From the NCBI RefSeq assembly GCF_000265075.1, contig NZ_AJYA01000024.1, forward strand, positions 62,001 to 126,000: a stretch of 64,000 bases of DNA. The letters run 5' to 3'. This document shows, in pieces, positions 17,766 through 27,783 of this stretch (position 1 is its first letter; each line of letters starts with the position of its first letter). The notes under the pieces were generated by a model. It had not been told where the DNA came from. It searched no databases and saw nothing but the letters and a program-made list of their open reading frames with translations. The position numbers were made by a program, and so were the translations under genes. The stretch is from Nitritalea halalkaliphila LW7 (lineage in GTDB: Bacteria > Bacteroidota > Bacteroidia > Cytophagales > Cyclobacteriaceae).

Positions 17766-19652
17766 ATGAAAAAGAAATTTTACAGCGTAGGCGGAGCCTT
17801 TTGCTGCTCGCAGCCAGCCTGATGGCCTGCAGCCCGAAAGAAACTGCGCTGACGGCACCTATAGAAACGCATACCATGCAGACAGAGAAAAAAGTCGTCT
17901 ATCAAGTGTTTACGCGCTTGTTCGGAAATACGGGCACGGCCCAAAAGCCTGGGGCACGGCAGAGGAAAATGGCGTCGGGAAGTTTGCGGATTTCACGGAT
18001 AAGGCCTTAGCTGAAATTAAGGACCTCGGCGTGACGCATATCTGGTACACAGGAGTGCCGCATCATGCGCTGATTCGGGACTACAGTGCGCTGGGTATTT
18101 CGGCAGATGATCCTGACGTGGTAAAAGGACGGGCGGGCTCTCCGTATGCGGTGAAGGATTATTACCAAGTGAATCCAGACCTGGCCGTGGATCCGGAGCG
18201 GCGCATGGAAGAATTCGAGGCCCTGGTGCAGCGTACCCATGCGGCAGGAATGCGGGTTATTATCGATATCGTACCCAACCATGTGGCGCGCAAGTACGAA
18301 AGTTTGGGCAAGCCAGAGGGGGTGCGCGACTTTGGGGCTGATGATGACACTTCGGTCGCCTATGCGCGGGATAATGATTTTTATTACATCCCTGGCGAGG
18401 CCTTCCAAGTGCCCGATCCCTTAGCGGGCTACCGACCGCTCGGAGGGGAAGCGCATCCACTTGCTGATGGTAAGTTCGACGAAAATCCCGCCAAATGGAC
18501 AGGGAATGGAGCGCGTGATGCCAAGCCACATTTCTACGACTGGTACGAGACGGTGAAGGTCAATTATGGCGTCCGGCCAGACGGGACACGGGATTTCCCT
18601 GCTTTGCCGGAAGGCTACAGCCAGGCAGACGCGGCGGAGCACCTCGCGTTTTGGGAGAAACAAGATGTGCCGGCTTCATGGAAAAAATGGAGGGATATCG
18701 CCTTTTTCTGGATGGATAAGGGCGTGGACGGCTTCCGGTACGATATGGCGGAAATGGTCCCTGTGGAGTTTTGGTCTTATCTGAACAGTGCGATCAAGGT
18801 GAAGAACCCGGAAGCTTTCCTGCTGGCGGAAATTTATAACCCTTCGGTGTATCGCGATTACATTTACAGCGGTAAAATGGATTTTCTGTACGATAAGGTG
18901 GCTTTGTACGATACCTTAAAAGGCATTATTCAGGGCAAAGGCTCCACTGATGCCATCGAAAAAGTGCAGCAGGACCTCGCAGATATCCATCCTCACATGT
19001 TGCATTTCTTAGAAAATCATGATGAGCAGCGTATCGCCAGCCTGAGTTCGCGGGGAATGCGCAGGCGGCCCTTCCTGCCATGGTGCTTTCTGCACTGCTG
19101 GACAGCGGGCCGGTCATGGTGTATTTTGGGCAGGAAGTGGGCGAGCCGGGTGCTGAAGATGCGGGCTTTGGAAAGCCGAGTCGCACCTCGATTTTCGATT
19201 ACATCGGCGTGCCTCACCATCAGCGCTGGATGAATGGTGGCGCCTTCGATGGGGGACAGCTGTCCACGGAGGAGCGAGAGCTGCGCGCGTACTACCGAAA
19301 ACTTTTGCAACTTACCCTAAAGGAGCCGGCATTTTCTGGGTCCTATGCTTCGCTGCATGGCTTTAATAGGCAGCATACCAAGTGGTATAACGATCGCGTG
19401 TACAGCTTTGTGCGCTGGCAGGGTGAGGAGCGTATCCTCGTAGTAAGTAATTTTAGCGCTTCGGATAGTTATGGTTTCGAGCTGCAGCTGCCAGAAGAAC
19501 TGGTGCGCACCTGGGCCTGGAAGCCGGGCACCTACGCGGTGGAGGAACTGCTGGAAGGGGTGTCCATGCCAGCACTTCAGGTGGAGGATCGGGCCACTAT
19601 TCGGGTGGACCTGGCTCCCCTGCAGTCTCTCGTCCTACGGCTGCCCGCGTGA
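17766..19652 (+). CDS. alpha-amylase family glycoside hydrolase, lipoprotein (three frameshifts)
   Basis: About 629 residues when three lost bases are restored at about 17796, 17950 and 19041. The first repair joins MKKKFYSVGG to LLLLAASLMACSPKE, a lipoprotein signal with lipobox LMAC. The second restores KPWGTAEENGVGKFADFTDK. The third restores RIASPEFAGNAQAALPAMVL. GH13 regions visible are GVTHIWYTGV, the MRVIIDIVPNHV conserved region I, VDGFRYDMAEMVP with the nucleophile Asp, AFLLAEIYNP with the acid Glu and LHFLENHDEQRI with the third Asp. A C-terminal beta domain follows. It would degrade alpha-glucans at the cell surface or in the periplasm. No SusC/SusD pair is nearby. Confidence 0.85.
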
Positions 19653-19718
19653 GGAGTGCGGCGTAGCGCAAAATAGTTATTCCGTCAGTGCTTTGTGTAG
19701 TGTATGCAGCGATAAAAA

Positions 19719-20306
19719 ATGGAACAAACCTCTTCTTCTAAATCTGTACAGGTATCTTTTCAGCAGGCTCCTGAGGAAGCGCTGGAATACATTACCGATC
19801 TAGCGCATCGCATCTGGCCCCATACCTTTGGGGAGATACTCAGCCCGCAACAGCTGACGTATATGTTGGACTGGATGTACGCACCGGCGCATTTAGCGGC
19901 GCAGGCAGCTGAGGGGCACCGTTTTTATTTGGTGTACACGTCTGGCGAAGAAGTGCCTATAGGATTTTTTGGCATTCAGCATGCCCTTTCTCCTCCTGAG
20001 GAGCTAAGAGACCTTCCTGCAGGCGCCACAGCCACCAAGATTCATAAGGCCTACCTACTACCTGAGCGGCAGGGGACAGGAATCGGTCGCTCCCTCTTTA
20101 CTTTTATTCAGGAACTTGCTTTACAGGCGGGTAGTGCAGCGGTGTTTTTAAATGTCAACAAGTACAATGTCTCCGCCATTCGTTTCTACGAGCGGATCGG
20201 GTTTACGCGCATTCGGGAAGAGGTCATCGACATCGGAGCGGGCTATGTCATGGACGACTATGTGTATGCACAGTCTTTGAGGAGCCGGCCGCTGGCCAAA
20301 ACTTAG
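19719..20306 (+). CDS. GNAT family N-acetyltransferase
   Basis: 195 residues. The acetyl-CoA binding motif is clear: KIHKAYLLPERQGTGIGRSLFTFIQELAL (R/Q-x2-G-x-G/A pattern) followed by VFLNVNKYNVSAIRFYERIGFTRIREE, the N-x-x-A-x-x-F-Y-E-x-x-G-F block. The N-terminal half (DLAHRIWPHTFGEILSPQQL) resembles GNATs that modify small molecules or peptides; the substrate is unknown. It lies 66 bases after the amylase and converges on the next gene. Confidence 0.88.
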   Translation: MEQTSSSKSVQVSFQQAPEEALEYITDLAHRIWPHTFGEILSPQQLTYMLDWMYAPAHLAAQAAEGHRFYLVYTSGEEVPIGFFGIQHALSPPEELRDLPAGATATKIHKAYLLPERQGTGIGRSLFTFIQELALQAGSAAVFLNVNKYNVSAIRFYERIGFTRIREEVIDIGAGYVMDDYVYAQSLRSRPLAKT

Positions 20307-20333
20307 CGAAGCCCACTCGCTTTACCCCTCTTT

Positions 20334-20846
20334 TTACATCTCCTCGAGCGCACGTTTACGGGCCATTTCGTATTCGGCCTCTGTGATCAGGCCCTCATCG
20401 AATAGGGCTTTTAGCTTCCGAAGGCGCTGCTCCAGATTGGAGATGGCCTCGGCTTCTTTTAACACTTGCTTCGGTCCCTCCTGTAGATGCTGTTCGAGCG
20501 GATCCAGTTCCGAAAGCGGGGTGAGTTCATACATGCGGCTTGGCTTGTATTTCATGGTCCATAAGAAGGGGACGAGGAAAAATATCCCGCCGATGATGGC
20601 GCCTACATCCACTTCCTCATCGCGTGCGAAGTAGCTGTAAAAAGGGGCATAGCCTTCTAATTCCAGACGTACATCCGTGACGCTCCCGACGATGCGTGTG
20701 TCCCGATGTTTATGTGGCGTGGTTCCTACCAGCTCATCGTTCAGGTAAAGTTTCGCTCCACCGGGTGTGGATTGAATAAGAGTAGCACTGCTACAGCTGG
20801 TGAAGAGCAGGAGTGCCGCCAATAAGATCGCTAAATAAGCTCGCAT
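20334..20846 (-). CDS. lipoprotein with PEGA and SHOCT-like domains
   Basis: 170 residues. The signal peptide ends in the lipobox FTSC. Residues about 23-65 form a PEGA-type repeat (IQSTPGGAKLYLNDELVGTT then a matching RLELEGYAPFY). A hydrophobic stretch follows (GAIIGGIFFLVPFLWTM). The C-terminal about 35 residues (LRKLKALFDEGLITEAEYEM) form a SHOCT-like short helical pair. Both domains are common in bacterial envelope proteins of unknown role. Confidence 0.75.
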   Translation of the reverse strand: MRAYLAILLAALLLFTSCSSATLIQSTPGGAKLYLNDELVGTTPHKHRDTRIVGSVTDVRLELEGYAPFYSYFARDEEVDVGAIIGGIFFLVPFLWTMKYKPSRMYELTPLSELDPLEQHLQEGPKQVLKEAEAISNLEQRLRKLKALFDEGLITEAEYEMARKRALEEM

Positions 20847-20865
20847 AAAAATTCCTTTATCGGAA

Positions 20866-20873
20866 CAAAGATA
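20866..20873 (-). promoter_or_regulatory. putative -7 element for the PEGA/SHOCT lipoprotein gene
   Basis: On the minus strand TATCTTTG matches TAnnTTTG, 19 bases before the start at 20846. No good -33 element is seen. Confidence 0.4.
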
Positions 20874-20966
20874 CTTTTATTTCAGGAAATTCTACGAATA
20901 GCCATGAAAAACAAGCGTTTATTTAGGCTTCTCGGCTTTTTTTGCGACCTAATGTAAAATAAGGAA

Positions 20967-21002
20967 GCCATGCACCGCGGCATAACTACCGCAGTGCATG
21001 GC
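20967..21002 (-). terminator. possible terminator hairpin after pyruvate carboxylase
   Basis: GCCATGCAC (20967-20975) and GTGCATGGC (20994-21002) form a perfect 9-base stem 34 bases past the pyc stop on the minus strand. The T tract that follows is weak (TTCCTTATTTTA). Confidence 0.5.
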
Positions 21003-21035
21003 CTCATTTGCGCATAAACTACTTACCACAGGGTT

Positions 21036-24000
21036 TTATTTCAACCGAAGGACCAGGTCGTCCTGCTGTACCATGGTGTTTTCCCGCAGCATGATCTCCT
21101 CGATCGTGCCTGCAAAAGGCGCCACCACCGTACTTTCCATTTTCATGGCCTCGATAAGGAAAAGCGGATCGTTTTTCTCCACCTGATCGCCACGATTTAC
21201 GAGGATCTGGGTCAATTTGCCCTGTAAAGGGCTTCCTACATCCCCTTCCTTCGCTACTTTTTCATGCTTCACCGTTTCCACGAGCACCTGCTGATCCTGT
21301 ACTTGAATCTGTCGATTCTGTCCGTTTAGCTTGAAGAAGGCATAGCGCTTACCCTCTGCATCTGGCGCGGTTACGTTCAGGTATTTGACGATGATTTTCT
21401 TACCTGGGGAAATCTCAAACACGATCTCCTCATTCTGCTTCATGCCATAAAAGAAGGCTTTAGAAGGCAGTGGGAGCACATTTCCGTAGTTTTCACAGAA
21501 ACTGTGAAACTCCTGATATACCTTCGGATAAAGCGAGTAGGAGAGGAAGTCACAGATGCCCTTTTCCTTACCGAATTTCTCTTGGAAAGCTGGCAGCTCG
21601 CGCTCAAAGTCGATCGGCTCTAGCAGCTCATTAGGTCGGTGGGTATAGGGTTGCACTTCTTTCAAAACGATTTTTTGGAAATCCCTCGGGAAGCCGCCAT
21701 AAGGTTGACCCAAGTCCCCCTTCAGGAAGTTGATCACCGAATCTGGAAACGAGAGGGATTCACCGCGACTTAGCAGATCCTGCGCTGTGTAGCCATTCGA
21801 GGTCATAAACAGCGCCAGGTCACCCACCACTTTCGAGGAAGGCGTTACCTTCACGATATCCCCTAGCAGCATGTTCGCCACACGGTAGTTCTCTTTAATC
21901 GTCTCGAATTTATGTTCGATGCCCAGGCCGCGCGCCTGAGGGCGCAAATTCGAATACTGCCCACCCGGAATTTCATTTTCGTAGACTTGGGCTGTGCCTG
22001 CCTTCAACTCGCTTTCGAAGGGATAGTACAGCTCACGTACATCCTCCCAGTAGTTGGCAAAGCGATTTAAGCTGCCCAGATCGATTTTTTGTTCCCGCTC
22101 ATGGCCCTGCATCATGGCCACCAGAGAGTTAAAGTTGGGCTGAGAGGTCAAGCCACTCATACTGCTGATGGCCACATCTACGATGTCCACGCCCGCCTCG
22201 ATGGCCTTTAGGTAAGTGGCACTCTGAATGCTGGATGTGTCGTGAGTATGCAGATGAATCGGAAGCTGCACATGCTGCTTCAAGCTGTCGATCAGTTCTG
22301 CCGCTGCATAAGGCTTAAGCAGCCCTGCCATGTCCTTGATACAGAGGATGTGGGCACCCATGTCCTCCAGCTTTTTAGCTACCTCGATGTAATAGTCTAG
22401 CGTGAACTTGGTTTTCTCAGGATTGCTGATGTCTCCAGTGTAGCAGATGCAAGCCTCTGCCAGCGACTGTGTCCGCTCCCGCACCGCTCGGATACTGATT
22501 TCCATGTTTTCGGTCCAGTTTAGGGAATCGAAGATGCGGAAAACATCCATGCCATTTCCTGCCGCCTCTTCGATGAAACGCTCTACCAAGTTATCCGGGT
22601 AAGAGGTATAGCCTACCGCATTTGAGCTCCTAAAGAGCATTTGTGTCAGGATATTGGGCATAGCCGCCCGTAATTTGCGCAAGCGCTCCCAGGGATCCTC
22701 CTTCAGAAAGCGCATGCATACATCGAAGGTGGCTCCACCCCAAAGTTCCACGGAGAAGAGCTCTGGATGGTGGCGCGCATAGCTTTCGGCGATCGCCAGC
22801 ATGTCCGTAGTCCGCATGCGGGTGGCCAGGAGCGACTGGTGGGCATCCCGGAAGGTGGTGTCCGTATATAAAATTGGGCGCTGCTCCTTCACCCATTGGC
22901 TGAAGCCATCGGGACCGAGCGCTGTCAGCAGGTCCTTCGTACCTTTCGGAAAGGGGCTGTAAGGGTCAAAGTCCGGCACCACAGGAGAGCGAAAGACCTT
23001 GTCTTCTTGGATGGTTTTCACGTCCGGATTACCGTTAATGATGACATCAGAGAGGTAGCGCAGCAATTTGGTAGCGCGGTCTTTCCCCTTTGGGAATTCT
23101 AAGAGCTCGGGATGATCCTGAATGAAGGAAACGGTCTGCTCCCCCCTCACGAAGATGGGGTGCTTGACCACATTTTGGAGGAAGGGAATGTTCGTTTTTA
23201 CCCCACGGATGCGGAACTCGGAAAGCGCACGGTCGAGGCGTTCTGCGGCTCCGCGCAATGTTCTGCCCCAGCTGGAGACCTTTACCAGCATGGAGTCAAA
23301 GAAAGGGGAGATGGTCACCCCAGAGTAGGAGCTGCCCTCATCGAGGCGGATGCCCATTCCCGCGGCATTTCGGTAGGCGATGATGGTGCCAAAGTCAGGC
23401 TGAAAATTGTTCGTAGGATCTTCTGTCGTCACGCGGCACTGAATCGCGAAGCCATTTACTTTCACATCCTCTTGGCTGCTGAGGTAGATGCCAGGGAAGG
23501 AGAGGGGGTGGCCCTGCGCGATGAGCAACTGGGAGCGGACGATGTCGATACCCGTAATTTCTTCTGTGATGGTATGCTCTACCTGGATCCTTGGGTTGAC
23601 TTCGATGAAGTACACGTTTTCTTCTTTATCCACGAGAAATTCCACGGTTCCAGCATTATAGTAGCCCACATGATGGGCGATTTTTAAGGCATAGGCGTAG
23701 AGTTTATCTTTCGTGGCCTGGGAGAGGGTAGGGCTGGGCGCTACTTCTACCACTTTCTGGAAGCGGCGCTGTACGGAGCAGTCCCGTTCGTAGAGGTGCA
23801 CGATATTTCCGTGCTGGTCACCGAGAACCTGTACCTCGATATGTTTCGGGTTTTCGATGTACTTTTCGATAAAGACTGTTCCCTCTCCGAACGCTTTTAA
23901 GGCCTCATTACTGGCCTCTTTAAAGGATTTTTTTAGCTCGGAAGCTTCGCGTACTACGCGCATTCCTCGGCCCCCACCCCCGGAGGCGGCCTTTAGCATG

Positions 24001-24479
24001 ACCGGAAAGCCGATGCGCTCGGCTTCTGCGAGGGCCAGCTCCGCATCCTGTAGGTCCACCAAGGAATCTTCGATTACAGGAACTTCCGATTCGCGGGCGA
24101 TTTTCTTCGCCGCCACCTTGTCGCCCAGTTTTTCCATGGCTTCCGGGGAGGGGCCTACGAAGAGGATACCTTCCTCTCGGCAGCGTCGGGCGAAGCGGAC
24201 ATTTTCGGATAAAAAGCCATATCCAGGGTGGATGGCATCGATCTTCTTGTCTTTAGCGAGCTGAATGATGGCTTCTACATCCAGGTAAGGCTTCAGGGGG
24301 TCGTGTTCCTTACCGATCTGGTAGGCCTCGTCCGCCTTATAGCGGTGTAAAGAATAGCGGTCTTCATGGGTGTAGATGGCTACGGTTCGAATTTTTAGCT
24401 CAGAACCTGCTCGAAAAATGCGTATGGCGATTTCCCCACGGTTCGCCACAAGCAAACGCTGGATTTTTCTCTCCGTCAT
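21036..24479 (-). CDS. pyc: pyruvate carboxylase
   Basis: 1147 residues from the ATG at 24479 (MTERKIQRLLVANRGEIAIR). Single-chain enzyme carboxylating pyruvate to oxaloacetate. In order: the biotin carboxylase domain (VANRGEIAIR, ASGGGGRGMRVV ATP loop, EVNPRIQVEHTITEE), the carboxyltransferase domain (DTTFRDAHQSLLATRMRTTDM, LHTHDTSSIQSATYLKA) and the C-terminal biotin carrier domain with the biotinylated Lys in IEAMKMES. All three domains and the length match the family. The enzyme refills the TCA cycle and provides oxaloacetate. The frame is intact over 3.4 kb. Confidence 0.96.
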   Translation of the reverse strand: MTERKIQRLLVANRGEIAIRIFRAGSELKIRTVAIYTHEDRYSLHRYKADEAYQIGKEHDPLKPYLDVEAIIQLAKDKKIDAIHPGYGFLSENVRFARRCREEGILFVGPSPEAMEKLGDKVAAKKIARESEVPVIEDSLVDLQDAELALAEAERIGFPVMLKAASGGGGRGMRVVREASELKKSFKEASNEALKAFGEGTVFIEKYIENPKHIEVQVLGDQHGNIVHLYERDCSVQRRFQKVVEVAPSPTLSQATKDKLYAYALKIAHHVGYYNAGTVEFLVDKEENVYFIEVNPRIQVEHTITEEITGIDIVRSQLLIAQGHPLSFPGIYLSSQEDVKVNGFAIQCRVTTEDPTNNFQPDFGTIIAYRNAAGMGIRLDEGSSYSGVTISPFFDSMLVKVSSWGRTLRGAAERLDRALSEFRIRGVKTNIPFLQNVVKHPIFVRGEQTVSFIQDHPELLEFPKGKDRATKLLRYLSDVIINGNPDVKTIQEDKVFRSPVVPDFDPYSPFPKGTKDLLTALGPDGFSQWVKEQRPILYTDTTFRDAHQSLLATRMRTTDMLAIAESYARHHPELFSVELWGGATFDVCMRFLKEDPWERLRKLRAAMPNILTQMLFRSSNAVGYTSYPDNLVERFIEEAAGNGMDVFRIFDSLNWTENMEISIRAVRERTQSLAEACICYTGDISNPEKTKFTLDYYIEVAKKLEDMGAHILCIKDMAGLLKPYAAAELIDSLKQHVQLPIHLHTHDTSSIQSATYLKAIEAGVDIVDVAISSMSGLTSQPNFNSLVAMMQGHEREQKIDLGSLNRFANYWEDVRELYYPFESELKAGTAQVYENEIPGGQYSNLRPQARGLGIEHKFETIKENYRVANMLLGDIVKVTPSSKVVGDLALFMTSNGYTAQDLLSRGESLSFPDSVINFLKGDLGQPYGGFPRDFQKIVLKEVQPYTHRPNELLEPIDFERELPAFQEKFGKEKGICDFLSYSLYPKVYQEFHSFCENYGNVLPLPSKAFFYGMKQNEEIVFEISPGKKIIVKYLNVTAPDAEGKRYAFFKLNGQNRQIQVQDQQVLVETVKHEKVAKEGDVGSPLQGKLTQILVNRGDQVEKNDPLFLIEAMKMESTVVAPFAGTIEEIMLRENTMVQQDDLVLRLK

Positions 24480-24576
24480 TTGGGTTGTTTTATGGATTTT
24501 ATAATAAAATGAGTGTTTGTCAACTCCTAATATCCACAAAAAGTCCGCCTATTTCAAGTTTGTTAATGAAAAAGAC

Positions 24577-24603
24577 AGAGGCACGTGTTCGTGACGTGCC
24601 TCT
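24577..24603 (-). terminator. rho-independent terminator for the ECF sigma gene
   Basis: AGAGGCACGT and ACGTGCCTCT form a perfect 10-base stem with a 7-base loop. On the minus strand GTCTTTTT follows, 54 bases past the sigma-gene stop. Confidence 0.8.
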
Positions 24604-24656
24604 TTAAGGTTTGAAAGTCTAGCGAAATTAAAGATTTTTTTTGTTTTTTCGCAGGC

Positions 24657-25313
24657 TTAGATATGTTTTTTCTTTTCTCTGGCGATCTCTAGCAGCAGCT
24701 CGCGAGAGCGGTGAAGCTGCGCCTTCACTGTTCCGAGGGGTTTTTCCAGCTCCACAGCGATTTCTTCATAGGAAAGCTCATCGAAGTAGCGGAGCTTGAC
24801 CAGCTTACGGTATTTAGCTGGTAATTTATCCACGAAGATGCGCACCATCTCGATACGCTGGGAACGGATGAACTCATCTTGGGGATTATTGTCGTCATCT
24901 TCCACATCGATCGTCACACTATTTCCTCCATCATCGCTGAGGGTGGTATTCAAGCTCATGGTCTTCAGCTTCTTCTTGCGGATAAAATCGATGGTATTAT
25001 TCGTGGCTATCCGAAAAAGCCAGGTGCTAAAGGTGTAGTCTTTTTTAAACTTATGCAGGTTTTTAAAGGCTTTGGCGAAAGCCTCCATCGTTAAGTCCTC
25101 CGCATCATCAGCATCCCGAATCATTTTAAGCACCATGAAGAAGACGGCCTTTTTATAGCGTTTCATCAGCGTCGCATACGCCTGCTGGTCTTTGCCACTT
25201 ACCGCCTGGTCGATAAGGTCAAAATCCTCTAAAGCCTTGTTCGAAAAATTTCGCTCATTTACATCCATAGTTGTTTCGTTCTCGGCTTGAAGCCCCACCA
25301 GCTTATTTTCCAT
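24657..25313 (-). CDS. ECF-type sigma-70 RNA polymerase sigma factor
   Basis: 218 residues from 25313; an ATG at 25268 (MDVNERNFSNKAL) is also possible. Region 2 reads AYATLMKRYKKAVFFMVLKMIRDADDAEDLTMEAFAKAFKNL then FSTWLFRIATNNTIDFIRKK. A charged linker with DVEDDDNN follows. Region 4 reads LPAKYRKLVKLRYFDELSYEEIAVELEKPLGTVKAQLHRSRELLLEIA. No anti-sigma gene is adjacent, unlike the pair at 10581-11532. It is transcribed away from tgt. Confidence 0.9.
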   Translation of the reverse strand: MENKLVGLQAENETTMDVNERNFSNKALEDFDLIDQAVSGKDQQAYATLMKRYKKAVFFMVLKMIRDADDAEDLTMEAFAKAFKNLHKFKKDYTFSTWLFRIATNNTIDFIRKKKLKTMSLNTTLSDDGGNSVTIDVEDDDNNPQDEFIRSQRIEMVRIFVDKLPAKYRKLVKLRYFDELSYEEIAVELEKPLGTVKAQLHRSRELLLEIAREKKKHI

Positions 25314-25446
25314 CTATTTAGCAGCTAAATTTAGGTTAGAACCATTTACATTACCTCTTTTTACCCGAATTAGTTCAGGAAGGTTTTCTGCATGATATAA
25401 ATAACGACAAAAAGAATACCTATTCTCTTTGCGCTAAGCTAATCTA

Positions 25447-25475
25447 CAAAATTACATTTTTTTCTGTTATCCAAA
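25447..25475 (-). promoter_or_regulatory. promoter for the ECF sigma gene
   Basis: On the minus strand TTTG (25475-25472), a 17-base spacer and TAATTTTG (25454-25447) match the Bacteroidota consensus. The leader to the start at 25313 would be about 125 bases. Confidence 0.5.
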
Positions 25476-25539
25476 GCCTTATTTCTGCTCGATCCCATGA
25501 AGTAGGGCGCGCGCTATGTGAAAGCTCATGAATAAAGCC

Positions 25540-25547
25540 TATTTTTG
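25540..25547 (+). promoter_or_regulatory. putative -7 element for tgt
   Basis: TATTTTTG matches TAnnTTTG, 29 bases before the tgt start at 25577. Confidence 0.45.
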
Positions 25548-25576
25548 TGCACTTCTTTACAGTAGGAAACCCCGAG

Positions 25577-26706
25577 ATGAAATTTACTTTAGAACACGAA
25601 GATCCTAAAAGCAGGCACGTGCTGGTCGCCTCCAGACCGATCATGGCGAGATTCTTACCCCTATTTTTATGCCCGTAGGCACTGCCGGAACGGTCAAAGC
25701 GGTGCACACCCGCGAGCTGGAAGCGGATATTCAGGCCCAAATCATTCTCGGTAATACGTACCACCTCTATTTGCGGCCGGGGCTGGAGGTGCTCCGCCAG
25801 GCGGGAGGCTTGCACCGGTTTAATGGTTGGTCCAAGCCGATTTTAACGGACAGTGGCGGTTATCAGGTGTTTTCGCTGGCCCAAAGCCGGAAAATTACGG
25901 AGGAGGGTGTGACCTTTAAGTCTCACATCGATGGCTCCAAGCACCTGTTTACACCGGAGGGGGTCATGGACATCGAGCGGACCATCGGAGCGGATATCAT
26001 CATGGCCTTTGACGAATGTCCCCCCTATCCCTCCACCTACGCATATGCGGAGCAGTCCATGCAGCTGACCCATCGCTGGCTGAAGCGCTGCATCGAGCGA
26101 GTGGATCAGACGGAGCCGCATTATGGCTACGCCCAAAGTCTTTTTCCGATCGTTCAGGGCTCCACCTATAAGGATCTACGCGCCCAGTCTGCCGAGTTTA
26201 TCGCTTCCTGTGAGCGCGAGGGCAATGCCATCGGCGGCCTATCGGTGGGGGAGCCGGCAGAGATGATGTATGAGATGACCGATCATGTAAACCGCATACT
26301 GCCACGGGATAAACCACGTTATCTCATGGGTGTGGGAACGCCGGCGAATATCCTCGAAAATATCGCGCTCGGCGTGGATATGTTCGACTGCGTGATGCCC
26401 ACACGAAATGCACGGAATGGCATGCTCTTTACCACGGAAGGGATTATAAATATTCGGAACGAAAAGTGGAAATCGGACTTTTCTCCGATCGATAGTGGCT
26501 TCCCTTCTTATGTGAGCCAGTTTTATTCTAAGGCCTATCTGCGTCATCTGGTGATTTCTAAGGAGATTTTAGCCTCCCAGATCGCTAGCATCCATAATCT
26601 GAGCTTCTACCTGTGGCTGGTGGGAGAGGCGCGGGCGCAAATTCAGGCGGGCACCTTTGCGGGCTGGAAAAACCGTATGGTAGAAGTGGTTAGCCGAAGA
26701 TTATAA
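25577..26706 (+). CDS. tgt: tRNA-guanine transglycosylase (one frameshift; zinc Cys triad absent)
   Basis: About 376 residues when one base is restored at about 25613-25615, joining MKFTLEHEDPKSR to ARAGRLQTDHGEILTPIF and then MPVGTAGTVKAV. The enzyme exchanges guanine 34 for preQ1 in tRNAs with GUN anticodons. Blocks are ILGNTYHLYLRPG, the DSGGYQVFSLAQSRKI catalytic Asp loop, IMAFDECPPYP, VQGSTYKDLR, IGGLSVGEP and VDMFDCVMPTRNARNG with the nucleophile Asp. Just before the conserved AYLRHL the usual Cys-x-Cys-x2-Cys is FPSYVS, so the structural zinc ligands are missing although the His remains. It is 3 bases from the next gene. Confidence 0.9.
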
Positions 26707-26709
26707 ACT

Positions 26710-27783
26710 ATGAAATTACTCGATAAACTCATCATAAAAGACTTCCTGAAGACCTACCTCTTCGTGGTGTTTTTACTTGTTCTGGTGGTCCTCGTACTGG
26801 ATTTCACCGAGAAAAATGATACGTTTATTCGAAATGAAGTCCCCTCAGGAGAGATTATCAAGTACCTGCTGAATTATGGGCTGTACCTGAATAATCTTCT
26901 CACGCCGATCACGGTCTTTATATCCGTGATTTTTATTACCTCGCGCATGGCTGGACGCACGGAAATCATCGCGATCCTAAGTAGCGGCACCAGCTTCGTG
27001 CGCATGCTCGTGCCTTTCTTTTTTAGCGCGGCATTAATCGGTACGGCTAGTTTTTTCCTAAACGGCTGGGTGCTGCCCGTAGCTACCGAGGGTGTGACAA
27101 GCTTTAAGGCACGCTACCTGGATGATGACAAATATTATAATGAGTCTAATATCCACGTGAAGGTGGCAGCCCATCACTATGCTTTTATCTCCCGCTATTA
27201 CACGAGTAGCAATACGGGGTATAATTTCACCCTAGAACATATAGAGGATGGGATTTTACATGCCAAGCTGTCTTCAGATCGCATCGTATGGGATACAGCG
27301 AAGCGGGTCTGGTCGGTAAAAAACTACCGCATCCGCTCGCTAGAGGACTGGGGTGAGCGCTATGAAGTGGGGGAGTCCTTAGATACAGTGCTGTCTATCA
27401 CGCCTTATGACTTCGACCTGCCACTCAATCACCACGAAATGCTGAAGACCCCCGAGCTGTCCCGGCAAATAAAAATTTTAGAAGAGCGTGGGGCTGATAA
27501 TGTCAACTACTACAAGATTGAGCGCTATGTGCGGTATATGTCGCCCTTTGCAGCGATTATTTTAACGTTCATCGGTGTTATTGTCTCTTCGAAGAAGACG
27601 CGTGGAGGCTCGGGCTTTCAGATCGCTTTAGGCTTCTTTTTGGCCTTTATCTATATCATTCTCTTTCTGCTTTCCAAGACCTTCGCTGAGGCAGGAACAG
27701 CCTACCCAATTTTAGCCGTTTGGCTACCGAATATCGTGTTCGCTGTCACCGGCTTAGCACTTTATAAAACAGTACCGCGCTAA
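26710..27783 (+). CDS. LptF/LptG family lipopolysaccharide export permease
   Basis: 357 residues. It starts KLLDKLIIKDFLKTYLFVVF with the first transmembrane helix, has an N-terminal membrane block of three helices (YLNNLLTPITVFISVIFITS, then AALIGTASFFLNGWVLP), a periplasmic beta-jellyroll about residues 115-260, and three C-terminal helices (PFAAIILTFIGVIVSS, IALGFFLAFIYIILFLL, LAVWLPNIVFAVTGLAL). TSRMAGRTEIIAILSSGTSFVRML is the coupling segment of the family. It forms the LptB2FG transporter that extracts LPS from the inner membrane. The stop overlaps the start of the next gene (TAATG). Confidence 0.9.
   Translation: MKLLDKLIIKDFLKTYLFVVFLLVLVVLVLDFTEKNDTFIRNEVPSGEIIKYLLNYGLYLNNLLTPITVFISVIFITSRMAGRTEIIAILSSGTSFVRMLVPFFFSAALIGTASFFLNGWVLPVATEGVTSFKARYLDDDKYYNESNIHVKVAAHHYAFISRYYTSSNTGYNFTLEHIEDGILHAKLSSDRIVWDTAKRVWSVKNYRIRSLEDWGERYEVGESLDTVLSITPYDFDLPLNHHEMLKTPELSRQIKILEERGADNVNYYKIERYVRYMSPFAAIILTFIGVIVSSKKTRGGSGFQIALGFFLAFIYIILFLLSKTFAEAGTAYPILAVWLPNIVFAVTGLALYKTVPR

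Noticed and set aside
22630-23687. Long open frames opposite and within pyruvate carboxylase
   Set aside because: They are shadows of the 1147-residue pyc frame, whose motifs and length are complete; the alternative frames show no domain or signal.
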